Below, piece by piece: positions 23,616 through 32,788 of a stretch of 64,000 nt of DNA. Source of the stretch: Bibersteinia trehalosi (lineage in GTDB: Bacteria > Pseudomonadota > Gammaproteobacteria > Enterobacterales > Pasteurellaceae); contig NZ_SMAM01000004.1 in the NCBI RefSeq assembly GCF_004346205.1, forward strand, positions 124,001-188,000, in the 5' to 3' direction. The first letter of the stretch is position 1. Every line of letters begins with the position of its first letter. The notes below the pieces were generated by a model. That model was not told the DNA's origin, searched no databases, and saw only the letters and a list, made by a program, of their open reading frames with translations. Made by a program: the position numbers and the translations under genes.

Positions 23616-25957
23616 AAAAATTGACCGCTTGCCGTTGGCTTTACGCCCTGTTTTTATTGGGCGTGTTGATTGTCTTTGGCGTACAGTTGCGCCAAGGCGG
23701 TTGGCTCCAAACCGAACTGCAAGCATTACTCCCTGAAAGCCATTGGTCGGCAGCACAACGACAAGCCGACCGCCACCAAGAGGCGCAACTTAACCGCCAA
23801 TTCATTGCCCTTGTCGGGCATTCTGAGGCACAATCCGCCTTTCAACTTACTGCTGAATTGGGCGAAAAATGGCAAAAGAGCGGTCATTTTTCGGTGGTAA
23901 ATTGGCGGGTTGAACCTAATTTGCCCACTCTTCGCCAACAATTGCAGCAACTGCGTGTCGCAACCTTGCCGGAAACCGTGCGAGCAGAGCTACTCAGCCA
24001 GCCAAACCGCTATTTTCAAGCCTATGCCGAGCAACTGGCGAACCCTTTCCAACAACAAAATCTGTTACCGCTGAACCAAGATTGGCTTGGCTTTGGGCGT
24101 TTTGCATTGAGTGCCGCACAGGGCTTGTCTTCGCTTAAATGGCATTCGGAAAACGGAATGCTTTATCAAGAAAGCGAAAAAATGACGTGGGTTGCCATTC
24201 ACGCCGAATTAGCTCAGGCGGATTTGGTTAGCCCCTCGCTGGCGTTGTTAAATCTGGTTGAAGAGAGCAAGCAACAGATCCAAGCTCAACACGGCAAATT
24301 ACTCGCTACCGGCACTTCGCTGTTTGCGGCTCACGCTAAACAACAAGCGGAAACAGAAAGTGTGCTGATGAGTAGTCTTGGCATTGGCTTTACTCTGCTG
24401 CTCCTGCTGGGTGTTTTCCGCTCGTTGCGAGTGCTGTGGCTGTTCTTGCCGATTGCGGTGGGAATGTTGTGTGGCATAACGGCAACGGTGCTGGGCTTTG
24501 GGCATATTCATATTTTAACCTTGGTTATCGGCACCAGCCTGATTGGGGTGTTAATCGATTTCCCGCTCCATTGGCTGAGCGGCGCACTTTCCAACCCAAA
24601 TTGGCAGCCACAACAGGCGATGAACCGCCTGCGGTTCAGCTTTTTGATTAGCCTGCTGGTGACATTGCTGGGCTATCTGCTGTTAGGTTTCACGCCCTTA
24701 ACGGTGCTAAAACAGACCGCACTTTTCTCTGCTGTGGCGTTGGTGACGGCAATGTTGGCAACGGTGTTGTTTTTGCCGATGTTATTTCAACGGCATAAAC
24801 AAGCTCAGGTTCTAAATGTAGGGGCGTACTGCCTACGCCCGTTCAAAACATTATTGACGTTCATTGGTTGGAATAAACATTGTGACGGGCGTACGCAGTA
24901 CGCTCCTACATTCTCTCGTTGGTCTGAATTAGGCTATGTGATATTGGGCATATTCACCATAAGTGGCTTAGCCCAAACCCACTGGCAAGACGATATTCGC
25001 CATTGGGTTGCATTGCCGGAAAATTTGCTTGCCGATGCACAACAAATCAGCCGTATCACCCAAACCGATCTCGGTAGTCAGTATTTTTTAGTGATCGCCG
25101 AAAATGATGATAATTTGCTCAATAAAGAGCAAAATTTGACACAACAACTGCTTTTATTACAGCAACAAGGCAAAATTCACTCGTTTCAGGCATTGAGCCA
25201 GTGGATAATGTCACCGCAACAACAAAAGGCGTTTACGCAACAACTGGCAAGGCAAATTCAGCCTGAGGATTATGCGGTTTTAAGCGAGATCGGCATTGAG
25301 CAAGCTCATATTCAACAGGCGATTGAAGCATTTGCCCAAGAAAAACCGATTTCCTTGAAAAGTGCGTTGCAGACCGAACTCGGGCAGGCTTGGCGTTCGC
25401 TCTATTTGGGCGAGCTGGCACAGGGGCAAGTGGCGAGCGTGGTGAAAATCAGCGGTTTGCAAAATGTTGCGGAAATGACACCGCTTGCAAACGGCGTTGA
25501 TATTTTTTGGCAAGACAAACGTGCTTACCTCAACCAAGCCTTTGAACAGAGCCGCAACCAAGCGGCGTGGCTGAAAGTGGTCTCTTTCGGGCTGGCTGGC
25601 TTGCTGCTAGGCTATTTCTTTGGGCTACGCCACACTGCTCGAATGTTGCTTGTGCCGTTCGGGGCGATTTTGGCAACCATGGCACTGTTCGGCTGGCTGG
25701 GGCTGCCGATTAGCCTGTTTGCGATGTTTGGCTTGTTGCTGGTTTCAGCAATCAGCATTGATTATACCGCCTATATGCAAACTGCCGAAGAGCCTCTGGC
25801 GGCAAAACGGATTGCGGTATTGCTTGCCGCCACTACCACGCTGATTTCATTTTTACTGCTCAGCCAGAGCCATACACCAGCAGTGGCAAGTTTCGGTTTA
25901 AGTGTTAGCCTCGGTATCGTATTTAGTGTGATCTTTACCTTTAAAATTTTTAATTAG
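23612..25957 (+). CDS. apeM: MMPL-family exporter (ApeM-like)
   Basis: A 781-residue RND/MMPL transporter with two halves, each with a large periplasmic loop and a bundle of five or so membrane helices (GIGFTLLLLLGVF… and AMFGLLLVSAISIDYTAYM). It would extract the polyene lipid from the inner membrane and pass it to the LolA-like carrier. A 94-bp inverted-repeat element is inserted at 24817-24910 yet the frame stays open, adding about 32 foreign residues (LNVGAYCLRPFKTLL…DGRTQYAPT) after a membrane helix at the end of the first half. Whether the protein still works is uncertain. The following gene starts 127 bases later. Confidence 0.88.
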   Translation: MKKLTACRWLYALFLLGVLIVFGVQLRQGGWLQTELQALLPESHWSAAQRQADRHQEAQLNRQFIALVGHSEAQSAFQLTAELGEKWQKSGHFSVVNWRVEPNLPTLRQQLQQLRVATLPETVRAELLSQPNRYFQAYAEQLANPFQQQNLLPLNQDWLGFGRFALSAAQGLSSLKWHSENGMLYQESEKMTWVAIHAELAQADLVSPSLALLNLVEESKQQIQAQHGKLLATGTSLFAAHAKQQAETESVLMSSLGIGFTLLLLLGVFRSLRVLWLFLPIAVGMLCGITATVLGFGHIHILTLVIGTSLIGVLIDFPLHWLSGALSNPNWQPQQAMNRLRFSFLISLLVTLLGYLLLGFTPLTVLKQTALFSAVALVTAMLATVLFLPMLFQRHKQAQVLNVGAYCLRPFKTLLTFIGWNKHCDGRTQYAPTFSRWSELGYVILGIFTISGLAQTHWQDDIRHWVALPENLLADAQQISRITQTDLGSQYFLVIAENDDNLLNKEQNLTQQLLLLQQQGKIHSFQALSQWIMSPQQQKAFTQQLARQIQPEDYAVLSEIGIEQAHIQQAIEAFAQEKPISLKSALQTELGQAWRSLYLGELAQGQVASVVKISGLQNVAEMTPLANGVDIFWQDKRAYLNQAFEQSRNQAAWLKVVSFGLAGLLLGYFFGLRHTARMLLVPFGAILATMALFGWLGLPISLFAMFGLLLVSAISIDYTAYMQTAEEPLAAKRIAVLLAATTTLISFLLLSQSHTPAVASFGLSVSLGIVFSVIFTFKIFN
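24817..24910. mobile_element. 94-bp inverted-repeat element inserted in the exporter gene
   Basis: The ends TGTAGGGGCGTACTGCCTAC (24817 onward) and GTACGCAGTACGCTCCTACA (to 24910) are 26-bp imperfect inverted repeats around a 42-bp core. It has the same GTAGGGGCG termini as the dispersed short palindromes and seems to be the full-length form. The reading frame of apeM passes through it without a stop. Confidence 0.75.
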
Positions 25958-26084
25958 AGTCGTTTACTCGCTTGGCTGGCACTTCGTACCTGCGCTCAAA
26001 TACAATCATTTGTGCTAACGCACCATCAAATAAAATGGATTATGTTTAGCGGTGCTTTAAAACGCACCCAACGGAGAAAAGAGT

Positions 26085-27320
26085 ATGCAACAATTTGATG
26101 TCGTGATTATTGGTGCCGGCCCATCAGGTTCGGTGTCTGCCTCGCTGCTGAAAAAACAGGGTTTTTCAGTGTGCGTGTTGGAAAAACAGCATTTCCCACG
26201 TTTTGTGATTGGCGAGAGCCTGCTACCACACTGTATGGAAATTTTAGAGGATGCAGGGTTGGTCGAGGCGGTTCACGCTGAACCGAGTTTCCAGTTCAAA
26301 AACGGGGCGGCTTTCACTTGGGGGAATCGTTACACCTATTTTGATTTTACCGATAAATTTACCGCCGGGCCGGGAACGACTTATCAAGTCCGCCGTGGGA
26401 TTTTCGATAAAATTTTGATCGATGAAACCGCCAAAAAAGGCGTGGAAGTGCGATTCGGGCACGAGGTGTTAGCGTTGGATAATTCGGGGGATCTGGCGGT
26501 AATTTCGGCTCGTACCGAAGCCGGTGAAGCCTATCAAATTCAAGCCAAATTTGTGTTAGATGCCAGTGGTTACGGGCGTGTATTGCCTCGCTTAATGCAG
26601 TTGGATACACCGTCTCACCTGCCGGCACGTTTAGCACATTTTACCCATATTGACGACAACATTACCGCCGAAGACTTCGACCGCAATAAAATTTTGATTA
26701 CCACGCACCCAAGCCATCGTGATGTTTGGCTATGGTTAATTCCATTTGCGGATAACCGTTGTTCTATCGGCGTGGTCGGCTTGCCTGATGTGCTGGAAGG
26801 CGACAGCGAAACCGTGTTGAAAAAATTTGCCCTCGAATGCCCAATGCTAAACCGCATTCTTGCCAATGCCAACTGGAACAACGAATTTCCGTTCCGTAAC
26901 ATTCAAGGCTACTCGGCAAATGTAAAATCCCTATACGGTAAACATTTCGCCCTGCTGGGCAATGCGGCTGAGTTTTTAGATCCAGTGTTCTCCTCTGGTG
27001 TGACGATTGCGCTACACTCGGCACAACTTGCCGCCCGTCTTGTTACTCAACAACTCAATGGGCAAGCGGTTGATTGGGAGCAGGAATTTACCAAACCGCT
27101 GATGGTGGGGGTAAACGCCTTCCGTACCTATGTAAACGGCTGGTATGACTGCGCATTCCAAGATGTGATCTACGCCCGCAATCCGCAACCGGAAATCCGC
27201 CAAATGATTTCCTCAATCCTTGCAGGTTATGCGTGGGACGAAAATAATCCGTTTGTGGCGAAATCTGAATCTCGTTTAGCCGCACTTGCTGAAATTTGTG
27301 GTTTGGCAACGCAGGATTAA
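26085..27320 (+). CDS. FAD-dependent oxidoreductase, halogenase-like, of the APE cluster
   Basis: A 411-residue flavoprotein. The Rossmann motif IIGAGPSGSVSASLL lies at residues 9-23, followed by the GESLLPH motif seen in geranylgeranyl reductase- and halogenase-like enzymes, and the second FAD motif LLGNAAEFLDPVFSSGV. It lacks an obvious WxWxIP halogenase motif (WLWLIPF is present, the usual oxidoreductase variant), so a halogenase role is unlikely. This gene is common at the end of Vibrio-type APE clusters, with unknown redox function. It is the last gene of the cluster. Confidence 0.82.
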   Translation: MQQFDVVIIGAGPSGSVSASLLKKQGFSVCVLEKQHFPRFVIGESLLPHCMEILEDAGLVEAVHAEPSFQFKNGAAFTWGNRYTYFDFTDKFTAGPGTTYQVRRGIFDKILIDETAKKGVEVRFGHEVLALDNSGDLAVISARTEAGEAYQIQAKFVLDASGYGRVLPRLMQLDTPSHLPARLAHFTHIDDNITAEDFDRNKILITTHPSHRDVWLWLIPFADNRCSIGVVGLPDVLEGDSETVLKKFALECPMLNRILANANWNNEFPFRNIQGYSANVKSLYGKHFALLGNAAEFLDPVFSSGVTIALHSAQLAARLVTQQLNGQAVDWEQEFTKPLMVGVNAFRTYVNGWYDCAFQDVIYARNPQPEIRQMISSILAGYAWDENNPFVAKSESRLAALAEICGLATQD

Positions 27321-27352
27321 TTTTCCAGCCGCTTAGCGCTACCGTATATGGC

Positions 27353-27682
27353 TTATGCCCCGAATACCCACAGTATGCCATTTAAACTTGCAATGCCTAG
27401 TGCGACACTGAGCAGGGTGTTTTTAAACCATTTGTAGCTGAGTATTACGCAAATAAGCGCGAGCAGTTGGGCGTAGAGAAGGGGCATGTCGCTGTTATTG
27501 TGAGGGATAGTTAAACTTGTCAGTACCAGCAGCAACATGATCACAAGCGGTAAGGTTTTATTTAATTTCTGCAAAATTGGGTGAGCAAGTACCTTTTTCG
27601 GTAGAAATTCGGGGATAAAACGGCAGAGTTGAGTGCCAAGAATGAGTGCCGCAAACATGGCAAGAATATCAGTGGTCGGCAT
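27353..27682 (-). CDS. azlD: AzlD-like branched-chain amino acid transport subunit
   Basis: A 109-residue membrane protein with four hydrophobic helices (ILAMFAALILGTQLCRFIPEF, LPLVIMLLLVLTSL, LYAQLLALICVIL, ALGIASLNGILWVFG). AzlD pairs with AzlC to export branched-chain amino acids. Its start overlaps azlC by 14 bases, so the two are co-translated. It converges with the APE cluster, only 32 bases away. Confidence 0.85.
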   Translation of the reverse strand: MPTTDILAMFAALILGTQLCRFIPEFLPKKVLAHPILQKLNKTLPLVIMLLLVLTSLTIPHNNSDMPLLYAQLLALICVILSYKWFKNTLLSVALGIASLNGILWVFGA

Positions 27683-28376
27683 TGTTTTTCTCTTTATGAT
27701 TTAATGATTGTGGCAATAAGGAGACGATAATAATTGCGAGCAAAATCGCGACGAGTAAGACACTGGTGTCGGTAATTTGGCGAGCAAGTAGAAAGCCAAT
27801 AAGTGCAATGGCGATCGGTTTCCACTGCTTTTGGCTGTTGTATTGTTCAAAAGCGAGAATGGTAAATAGGCAGGGGAGAGCGAAGTCTAAATTTGGAATG
27901 TAATTCGCCACGCTGTCTCCAAGCACAACCCCAACGATGGTGGCAAAGGTCCAGTACGACATGCCTAAAATGCTGGTTTTGAACATCAAGGCTTGGCGTT
28001 TTTCTGCCGAGAATGTTGAGAGTAGCGCAAAGTTTTCATCAGTAAGATAACTTAATGTGAAAATACGTTTGAGTTTTTCTTTAGGCAATGCATCATGCAT
28101 ATTTAGCGTATAGAAAATAAAACGTAGGCTCATGAGTAATGTGCTGAGAAAAACCGAGAGTACACCCGCACCAGAAGCAAAAAAGGGAATGGCAGCATAT
28201 TGAGCTGTACCGGAGAAAACGGTAAAGCACATTGCGATAGTAAACCATGCCGGCATACCGGCATTGGTGGCGAGCATACCGTAAGCTACTCCGGCAGCAA
28301 AGTAGCCCATGAAAATTGGGCTGGTTAGCCGGAAAGCATTTTTCCAACTATTTTCAGTATTTAAAGACATTGGCAA
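27669..28376 (-). CDS. azlC: AzlC-like branched-chain amino acid exporter
   Basis: A 235-residue membrane protein of the AzlC/YgaZ family, with the typical opening GYFAAGVAYGMLATNAGMPA and the conserved LLMSLRFIFYTLNM and YLTDENFALL segments. With AzlD it forms an exporter of branched-chain amino acids. The start (MPMSLNTENSW) is about 90 bases beyond the sensor kinase stop, which points the same way, so it could share its operon. Confidence 0.9.
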   Translation of the reverse strand: MPMSLNTENSWKNAFRLTSPIFMGYFAAGVAYGMLATNAGMPAWFTIAMCFTVFSGTAQYAAIPFFASGAGVLSVFLSTLLMSLRFIFYTLNMHDALPKEKLKRIFTLSYLTDENFALLSTFSAEKRQALMFKTSILGMSYWTFATIVGVVLGDSVANYIPNLDFALPCLFTILAFEQYNSQKQWKPIAIALIGFLLARQITDTSVLLVAILLAIIIVSLLPQSLNHKEKNNADH

Positions 28377-28465
28377 ATAAAGTCAGGAAAAAGCAGTATT
28401 ATCCGCTTTTTTCAGAAAATTGCGAGTGTGGCAAGCGGTAAATTTTGTACTAAATTTTACAAAAT

Positions 28466-29884
28466 TTATTGCTGTTCTTTATAGCAGACGGTTACTTTTA
28501 ACCCTTTTTTACCTTTGAGCTCGAAGCCATTGCTGAGCATAATTTTGTAGTGATGTAACTCCGCTATACGGTATGCAATGGAAAGCCCTAAACCACTACC
28601 TTTTTCATTCTGTCCTGCTGGGCGATAAAAACGTTGCCCTAGTTTCATAAGATCACTTTCTTCTACTCCGCCACCATTATCTTCAATAATGATGCAATCG
28701 TTATCAAGTGTGACGCGAATTTGTGAGCCTTCAGAACAATATTTTATCGCGTTTTCCAGCAAATTACGTAACATTAAAGAAAGTAACAATGGCTGTCCTT
28801 GCCGTACAAGCGGTGCAGTTTTGGTGAAAAATTGCAAATCAATATGGCGTTTTTCTGCTTGGAAGTAGAGCTCAGCAATGAGTGATGGGATGAGTTTTTC
28901 CCAGTCAATTGGCTCTAAATCTTCAAGTTGTTGTAAGTTATCTAAGCGCGAAAGTGTCAGCAGCTGTTCCACAAGTTGTGTTGCGCGATCAATACTTTTT
29001 GTGAGGTTATTTAATGCTTTTTCGCGTAATTCATGATCTTCACCGGCAATTTGTGCAATTTCTGTTTGAATTTTAAGTGCAGCAAGCGGGCTACGCAGTT
29101 CATGAGCTGCATCGGAGGTAAAACGCCGCTCTCTTAATAACATAGCGGAAGTACGATCGAAAAATTGGTTTAAGCTATTTACTAATGGTGCAATTTCTTG
29201 TGGTACTTCAGTAGTAATTGGCTGACTATTTTCAGGCGTTCGGCGGCGTACTTCATCGCTTACTTGTCGCAAGCTTTTGAGTTCATAGTTAATTACCCAT
29301 ACGATTAAAATCAGTAGAAGTGGCAGGCTGACAAACCACACCCACATTTGTCCAATGACCATATCTTCGATTAAGTCATCGCGATAGTCGATTTCTTGAC
29401 CAACCGCAATCATTAGATTGCCATCTACAACAGGCAGCCAGAAGATTTGCCATGGATCATCATCACCGTCTGTGAGATAGTCGCGTGAGAAGTTGTTGGG
29501 TTTGGGTGCAAAGGGGAAAAATTCGCCATTGCTGCCATCGTGCAATAACATTTCACCGTGGCGATTAAAGACGGCGAAAGCGAGGGCATCGTCATCAAAG
29601 CCCACTTTTTTGAAATGTCTTTTTAAGAATCCTCTGCCGGCAATTTCTTTACGAAATTCACGGCGCAGCTCCTTTGGTGGGCGGCGTTCGATAAGTAGTG
29701 AATGTAGATTGGAAGAGGCGAGTCGCTGTGCAAATAAAATTTGTTGGGTATCAAACATTTTATCCACTTCTTTGCGTACCTGAAACCAAGCAACGGTGGT
29801 AGAGAGTAGCCAAATAAATAATGAGGCAACACAGATAACTAAGATGAGTCGAAAGCGTAAGCTCCGGTTTTTAAACAGGCTCAT
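28466..29884 (-). CDS. qseC: Sensor histidine kinase, QseC-like
   Basis: A 472-residue kinase; I take [13 protein letters not shown] (ATG at 29884) as the start, overlapping the regulator gene by 14 bases. Two membrane helices ([20 protein letters not shown] and [20 protein letters not shown]) bracket a periplasmic sensor domain. The H-box is [13 protein letters not shown] (His near residue 260), followed by [14 protein letters not shown] and GSGLGLSI of the ATPase domain. With the regulator and ygiW upstream it forms the QseBC type of operon, which in enteric bacteria and Pasteurellaceae responds to host or metal signals. Confidence 0.9.
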   Translation of the reverse strand: MSLFKNRSLRFRLILVICVASLFIWLLSTTVAWFQVRKEVDKMFDTQQILFAQRLASSNLHSLLIERRPPKELRREFRKEIAGRGFLKRHFKKVGFDDDALAFAVFNRHGEMLLHDGSNGEFFPFAPKPNNFSRDYLTDGDDDPWQIFWLPVVDGNLMIAVGQEIDYRDDLIEDMVIGQMWVWFVSLPLLLILIVWVINYELKSLRQVSDEVRRRTPENSQPITTEVPQEIAPLVNSLNQFFDRTSAMLLRERRFTSDAAHELRSPLAALKIQTEIAQIAGEDHELREKALNNLTKSIDRATQLVEQLLTLSRLDNLQQLEDLEPIDWEKLIPSLIAELYFQAEKRHIDLQFFTKTAPLVRQGQPLLLSLMLRNLLENAIKYCSEGSQIRVTLDNDCIIIEDNGGGVEESDLMKLGQRFYRPAGQNEKGSGLGLSIAYRIAELHHYKIMLSNGFELKGKKGLKVTVCYKEQQ

Positions 29885-30545
29885 GTTTGGTTTTCCCCAG
29901 CGTGTAACCAACACCGTGTACCGTACGGATAAATTGTTTGCCCAGTTTTTGGCGTAGGTTATGAATATGGACTTCTAATGCATTAGAACTGACTTCATCA
30001 TCCCAAGTATAGAGTTTTTCTTCAATAGCTGAGCGGGTTAAAACTCGTTCTTTATTGCGCATAAACAACTCAAGCAAATTATATTCTCGGGTAGTTAGCG
30101 CAATTTCATTTTCGTTTAAAAAGACTTTACGCTGATTTGGGTCAAATTTAACGGCTTCATGTTGCAATATAGGGTTGCTTTGCCCATAACGACGGCGAAT
30201 AAGTGCTTGTAAGCGAGCCACAACTTCGGCAAGCGCAAAAGGTTTACAGAGATAATCGTCTGCGCCGTGTTGTAAACCGGCAATGCGTTCATCCAGTGTG
30301 TCGCGTGCGGTTAAAATTAATACAGGGACATCGTTATTTGCTTTACGCCATAAATTAAGGATTGCTAGTCCATCCATTTGTGGTAGGGTGAGATCTAAAA
30401 CTACCGCATCGTAAGCTGCTGTATTAACTGCTTGCGCACCTGTTTTGCCATCCTGAAACCAATCGACACTAAAGCCAGATTTAGTTAAACCCAGTTTTAA
30501 ACCTTCACCAATTAGGTTGTCATCCTCAATTAATAAAATTCGCAT
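29871..30545 (-). CDS. qseB: Response regulator, QseB/BasR-like (OmpR family)
   Basis: A 224-residue regulator. The receiver domain has the acidic pair in LIEDDN, phospho-Asp51 in [13 protein letters not shown] and Lys in [11 protein letters not shown] winged-helix OmpR-type domain follows ([26 protein letters not shown]-type recognition helix, VHGVGYTLG). It partners the kinase downstream. QseB is closely related to PmrA, and a PmrA-box-like repeat lies upstream of ygiW. Confidence 0.92.
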   Translation of the reverse strand: MRILLIEDDNLIGEGLKLGLTKSGFSVDWFQDGKTGAQAVNTAAYDAVVLDLTLPQMDGLAILNLWRKANNDVPVLILTARDTLDERIAGLQHGADDYLCKPFALAEVVARLQALIRRRYGQSNPILQHEAVKFDPNQRKVFLNENEIALTTREYNLLELFMRNKERVLTRSAIEEKLYTWDDEVSSNALEVHIHNLRQKLGKQFIRTVHGVGYTLGKTKHEPV

Positions 30546-30564
30546 AAGCTTATCCCTTTATTAA

Positions 30565-30611
30565 GCAAGCGGTTGAATTTGGCGGAAATTTTACAAAATT
30601 CAACCGCTTGC
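30565..30611. terminator. Inverted uptake-signal pair, probable terminator
   Basis: GCAAGCGGTTGAATT and AATTCAACCGCTTGC are perfect inverted repeats, each containing the AAGCGGT uptake-signal core, in the gap between ygiW and qseB. It may trim the ygiW transcript while letting some transcription continue into qseBC. Confidence 0.75.
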
Positions 30612-30620
30612 AATATAAGA

Positions 30621-30986
30621 TTAATGTTTTTGGATACGGTAAACATCAACCGTATTGCTTTTAAAACGCTCTTTATCGATTTTACCAAAGATAGTAATAG
30701 TGTCATTTGGAGTGATATTTTGACCTTGCCATGCTTCATCTTCTACTTCAATTTTGATTTCTCCTGTGGCATCGCGGAAGATAAACTCATCGCCATCTAC
30801 TTGGCGGATAATTTTTCCAGTTAATTGAATTGGCATATCATCTTGATTAGCTTTAAGTGCTTGCGCAACCGTTGCTGATTTGCCTGTGCCAGCATTAAAA
30901 CCGCCTGTTTGATGACCCGCATCAAAACCGGCAAAAGCAACCGAAGAGAGTGTGAGGAGTGTTGCGAATGAAAGTAATTTTCTCAT
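30621..30986 (-). CDS. ygiW: Periplasmic OB-fold stress protein, YgiW/YdeI (BOF) family
   Basis: A 121-residue exported protein with signal MRKLLSFATLLTLSSVAFAG (start at the second ATG, 30986) and a bacterial OB-fold domain: IQLTGKIIRQVDGDEFIFRD, then GEIKIEVEDEAWQGQ, then ITIFGKIDKE. YgiW proteins protect against oxidative and peptide stress. In many gammaproteobacteria the gene precedes qseBC, as here. Confidence 0.92.
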   Translation of the reverse strand: MRKLLSFATLLTLSSVAFAGFDAGHQTGGFNAGTGKSATVAQALKANQDDMPIQLTGKIIRQVDGDEFIFRDATGEIKIEVEDEAWQGQNITPNDTITIFGKIDKERFKSNTVDVYRIQKH

Positions 30987-31141
30987 TGAGTCCATTCCTT
31001 TTTTAAGTCAATAAAAGTGTAAAAATAACATTGCTAGGGTCTGTCAATAATGCAGAGGCTTCCTTGCCTGCGCTATTTTTCGGTGATAACGCTGTTTACT
31101 TTGAATTATCAACAGCCCTAAAATTATTAAAGCATTGAAAG

Positions 31142-31157
31142 CTTAAGAGAAACTTAA
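31142..31157. promoter_or_regulatory. PmrA/QseB-box-like direct repeat upstream of ygiW
   Basis: CTTAAG-AGAAA-CTTAA reads on the plus strand and matches the PmrA-box pattern (YTTAAK, five bases, YTTAA) exactly. It lies about 155 bases upstream of the ygiW start. QseB is a PmrA-like regulator, so it may be an autoregulatory site; the distance is long. Confidence 0.45.
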
Positions 31158-31203
31158 TCAGAATATCTCTCTCTTGATATTTATATTCTCTCAAGGCAAT
31201 AAG

Positions 31204-31968
31204 CTATTTTTTATTCGCTTGATATACTTTCATTGCTTCAGGCACTAGGCGTGCTAAATTTGCTTGACGCGCTTCATTCGATGGGTGAGTTGAGAAAATG
31301 GAACTACCTCCACCGGTTGCTTGGCTCATTTTTTTCCATAAATTTGGTGCATATTCTGGGTTATAGCCTGCTTTTGCCATTAAGGTTAAGCCAACTTCAT
31401 CTGCTTCCGTCTCTTGGCTGCGGGAGAAGGGCTTATTTACACCAAGATCGGCGATAGTACCAACTAAATCAATACCACCATAATTGGTTTGAATGCCCAT
31501 TGCTTGTAATCCGATACTGCCAACGGTTGCGGCAATACCTGTTACCGCACTGACGGTACGGTCTGACTTACCATGCTCTTGTAGTGCATGAGCCATTTCA
31601 TGCCCCATTACAACAGCAATTTCATCATTATTTAAATTCAGTTTTTCCACCAATCCTGTGTAAAACGCCATTTTACCGCCTGGCATTGCCCATGCATTTA
31701 ATTCACTCGATTTTAAAACGGTAATTTCCCAATTAAAGGGTACACCGGTTTTATTTTCGCGCTCTGCATGAGGTTTCATCGTATTAAATACGGAATAAAT
31801 GCGTTTCGCAGTTTGTGAGCTGGTATCAATCACACCTTGGGCAGCGGCTTGTTGTTTTACTCGTGCATAGCTACTGGCGGCCTCTTGATTAATGCCTTCT
31901 GTGGTTACACAGGCACTTAAAGCACCCGTGACAAACAGAGTACTGGCAACTTTAGTCCATTTTTTCAT
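31204..31968 (-). CDS. M48-family metalloprotease lipoprotein (YggG/LoiP-like)
   Basis: A 254-residue zinc protease. The lipobox is GALSACV, giving a lipidated Cys20 or so. The catalytic motif is HEMAHAL (HExxH) in VVMGHEMAHALQEHG, and the third zinc ligand is the Glu of SRSQETEADEVGL. HPSNEARQANL near the C-terminus is typical of the family. It acts in the periplasm on outer-membrane or misfolded proteins. It stands alone, with ppa upstream on the same strand and a ppa terminator between them. Confidence 0.92.
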   Translation of the reverse strand: MKKWTKVASTLFVTGALSACVTTEGINQEAASSYARVKQQAAAQGVIDTSSQTAKRIYSVFNTMKPHAERENKTGVPFNWEITVLKSSELNAWAMPGGKMAFYTGLVEKLNLNNDEIAVVMGHEMAHALQEHGKSDRTVSAVTGIAATVGSIGLQAMGIQTNYGGIDLVGTIADLGVNKPFSRSQETEADEVGLTLMAKAGYNPEYAPNLWKKMSQATGGGSSIFSTHPSNEARQANLARLVPEAMKVYQANKK

Positions 31969-31987
31969 TATCTACTCCATAGAAAAA

Positions 31988-32011
31988 ATGCCAAAGTAAA
32001 CTTTGGCATTT
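31988..32011 (-). terminator. Rho-independent terminator of ppa
   Basis: A hairpin of ATGCCAAAGT and ACTTTGGCAT lies right after the ppa stop on the minus strand, with a T run in the minus-strand transcript (AAAAA on the plus strand at 31981-31987). Confidence 0.85.
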
Positions 32012-32028
32012 AACAAAATTAAATAGGA

Positions 32029-32556
32029 TTATTTTTTGGCACGTTCGAAAGATTCTAAGATCTCTTGACGTGCTGCGGCAACATCTTCCCAGCCTAATAC
32101 TTTTACCCATTTACCCGCTTCTAACGCTTTATAGCTTTCGAAGAAGTGCTGGATTTGTGCTTTTAATAGTGCTGGTACATCGTTTACGTCCTGAATGTGG
32201 TCGTACTCTTTGCTTAATTTAGTATGTGGTACGGCAATCACTTTCGCATCTACGCCAGACTCATCTTCCATTTTTAATACGCCAACTGGACGACAACGAA
32301 TAACCGAACCAGGTTGTAATGGGTATGGTGTCGGCACTAATACGTCCACAGGGTCACCATCTAAAGATAAAGTGTGGTTTACATAACCGTAGTTTGCTGG
32401 GTAGAACATTGCTGTTGCCATGAAGCGATCAACGAATAATGCACCACTCTCTTTGTCCACTTCGTATTTGATTGGATCTGAGTTTGCAGGAATTTCGATT
32501 ACAACATAAATATCATCTGGTAGCTCTTTACCAGCAGGTACGTTTTCTAAGCCCAT
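32029..32556 (-). CDS. ppa: Inorganic pyrophosphatase
   Basis: A 175-residue family I pyrophosphatase, which hydrolyses PPi to two phosphates in the cytoplasm. It shows the family blocks [23 protein letters not shown] and the metal-binding DGDPVDVLV. Length matches the E. coli enzyme. Single-gene unit with its own terminator. Confidence 0.97.
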   Translation of the reverse strand: MGLENVPAGKELPDDIYVVIEIPANSDPIKYEVDKESGALFVDRFMATAMFYPANYGYVNHTLSLDGDPVDVLVPTPYPLQPGSVIRCRPVGVLKMEDESGVDAKVIAVPHTKLSKEYDHIQDVNDVPALLKAQIQHFFESYKALEAGKWVKVLGWEDVAAARQEILESFERAKK

Positions 32557-32740
32557 TTTGGTTTCCTTCTAAAATAGTGGAGTGAAAATTCGCTTGATTA
32601 TAGCGGATATTGTAAAAAGCGAAAAGCAAGCGGTAGATTTTAAGCAGAAATTTGCAAATAATGTTGCTCAAAATGCAATTATATATTCTGATAATATCAT
32701 TTTACGCAACAAAAAAAGCTCAGTATACTGCTTCTCATTA

Positions 32741-32769
32741 AATGGGCGAATGTGATTCGCCCCTACATT
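32741..32769. repeat. AATGGGCGAATGTG palindrome upstream of ilvC
   Basis: GGGCGAAT and ATTCGCCC pair closely, with the flank CCTACATT matching the ends of the dispersed GTAGGGG elements in reverse. It lies 20 bases before the ilvC start, so it would form a hairpin in the leader mRNA. Confidence 0.65.
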
Positions 32770-32788
32770 TCACAATGAGGAAAACACA

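Noticed and set aside
26085-27320. Flavin-dependent halogenase
   Set aside because: The FAD motifs are present but the WxWxIP halogenase motif is WLWLIPF with other features of general oxidoreductases, so halogenation is not supported.
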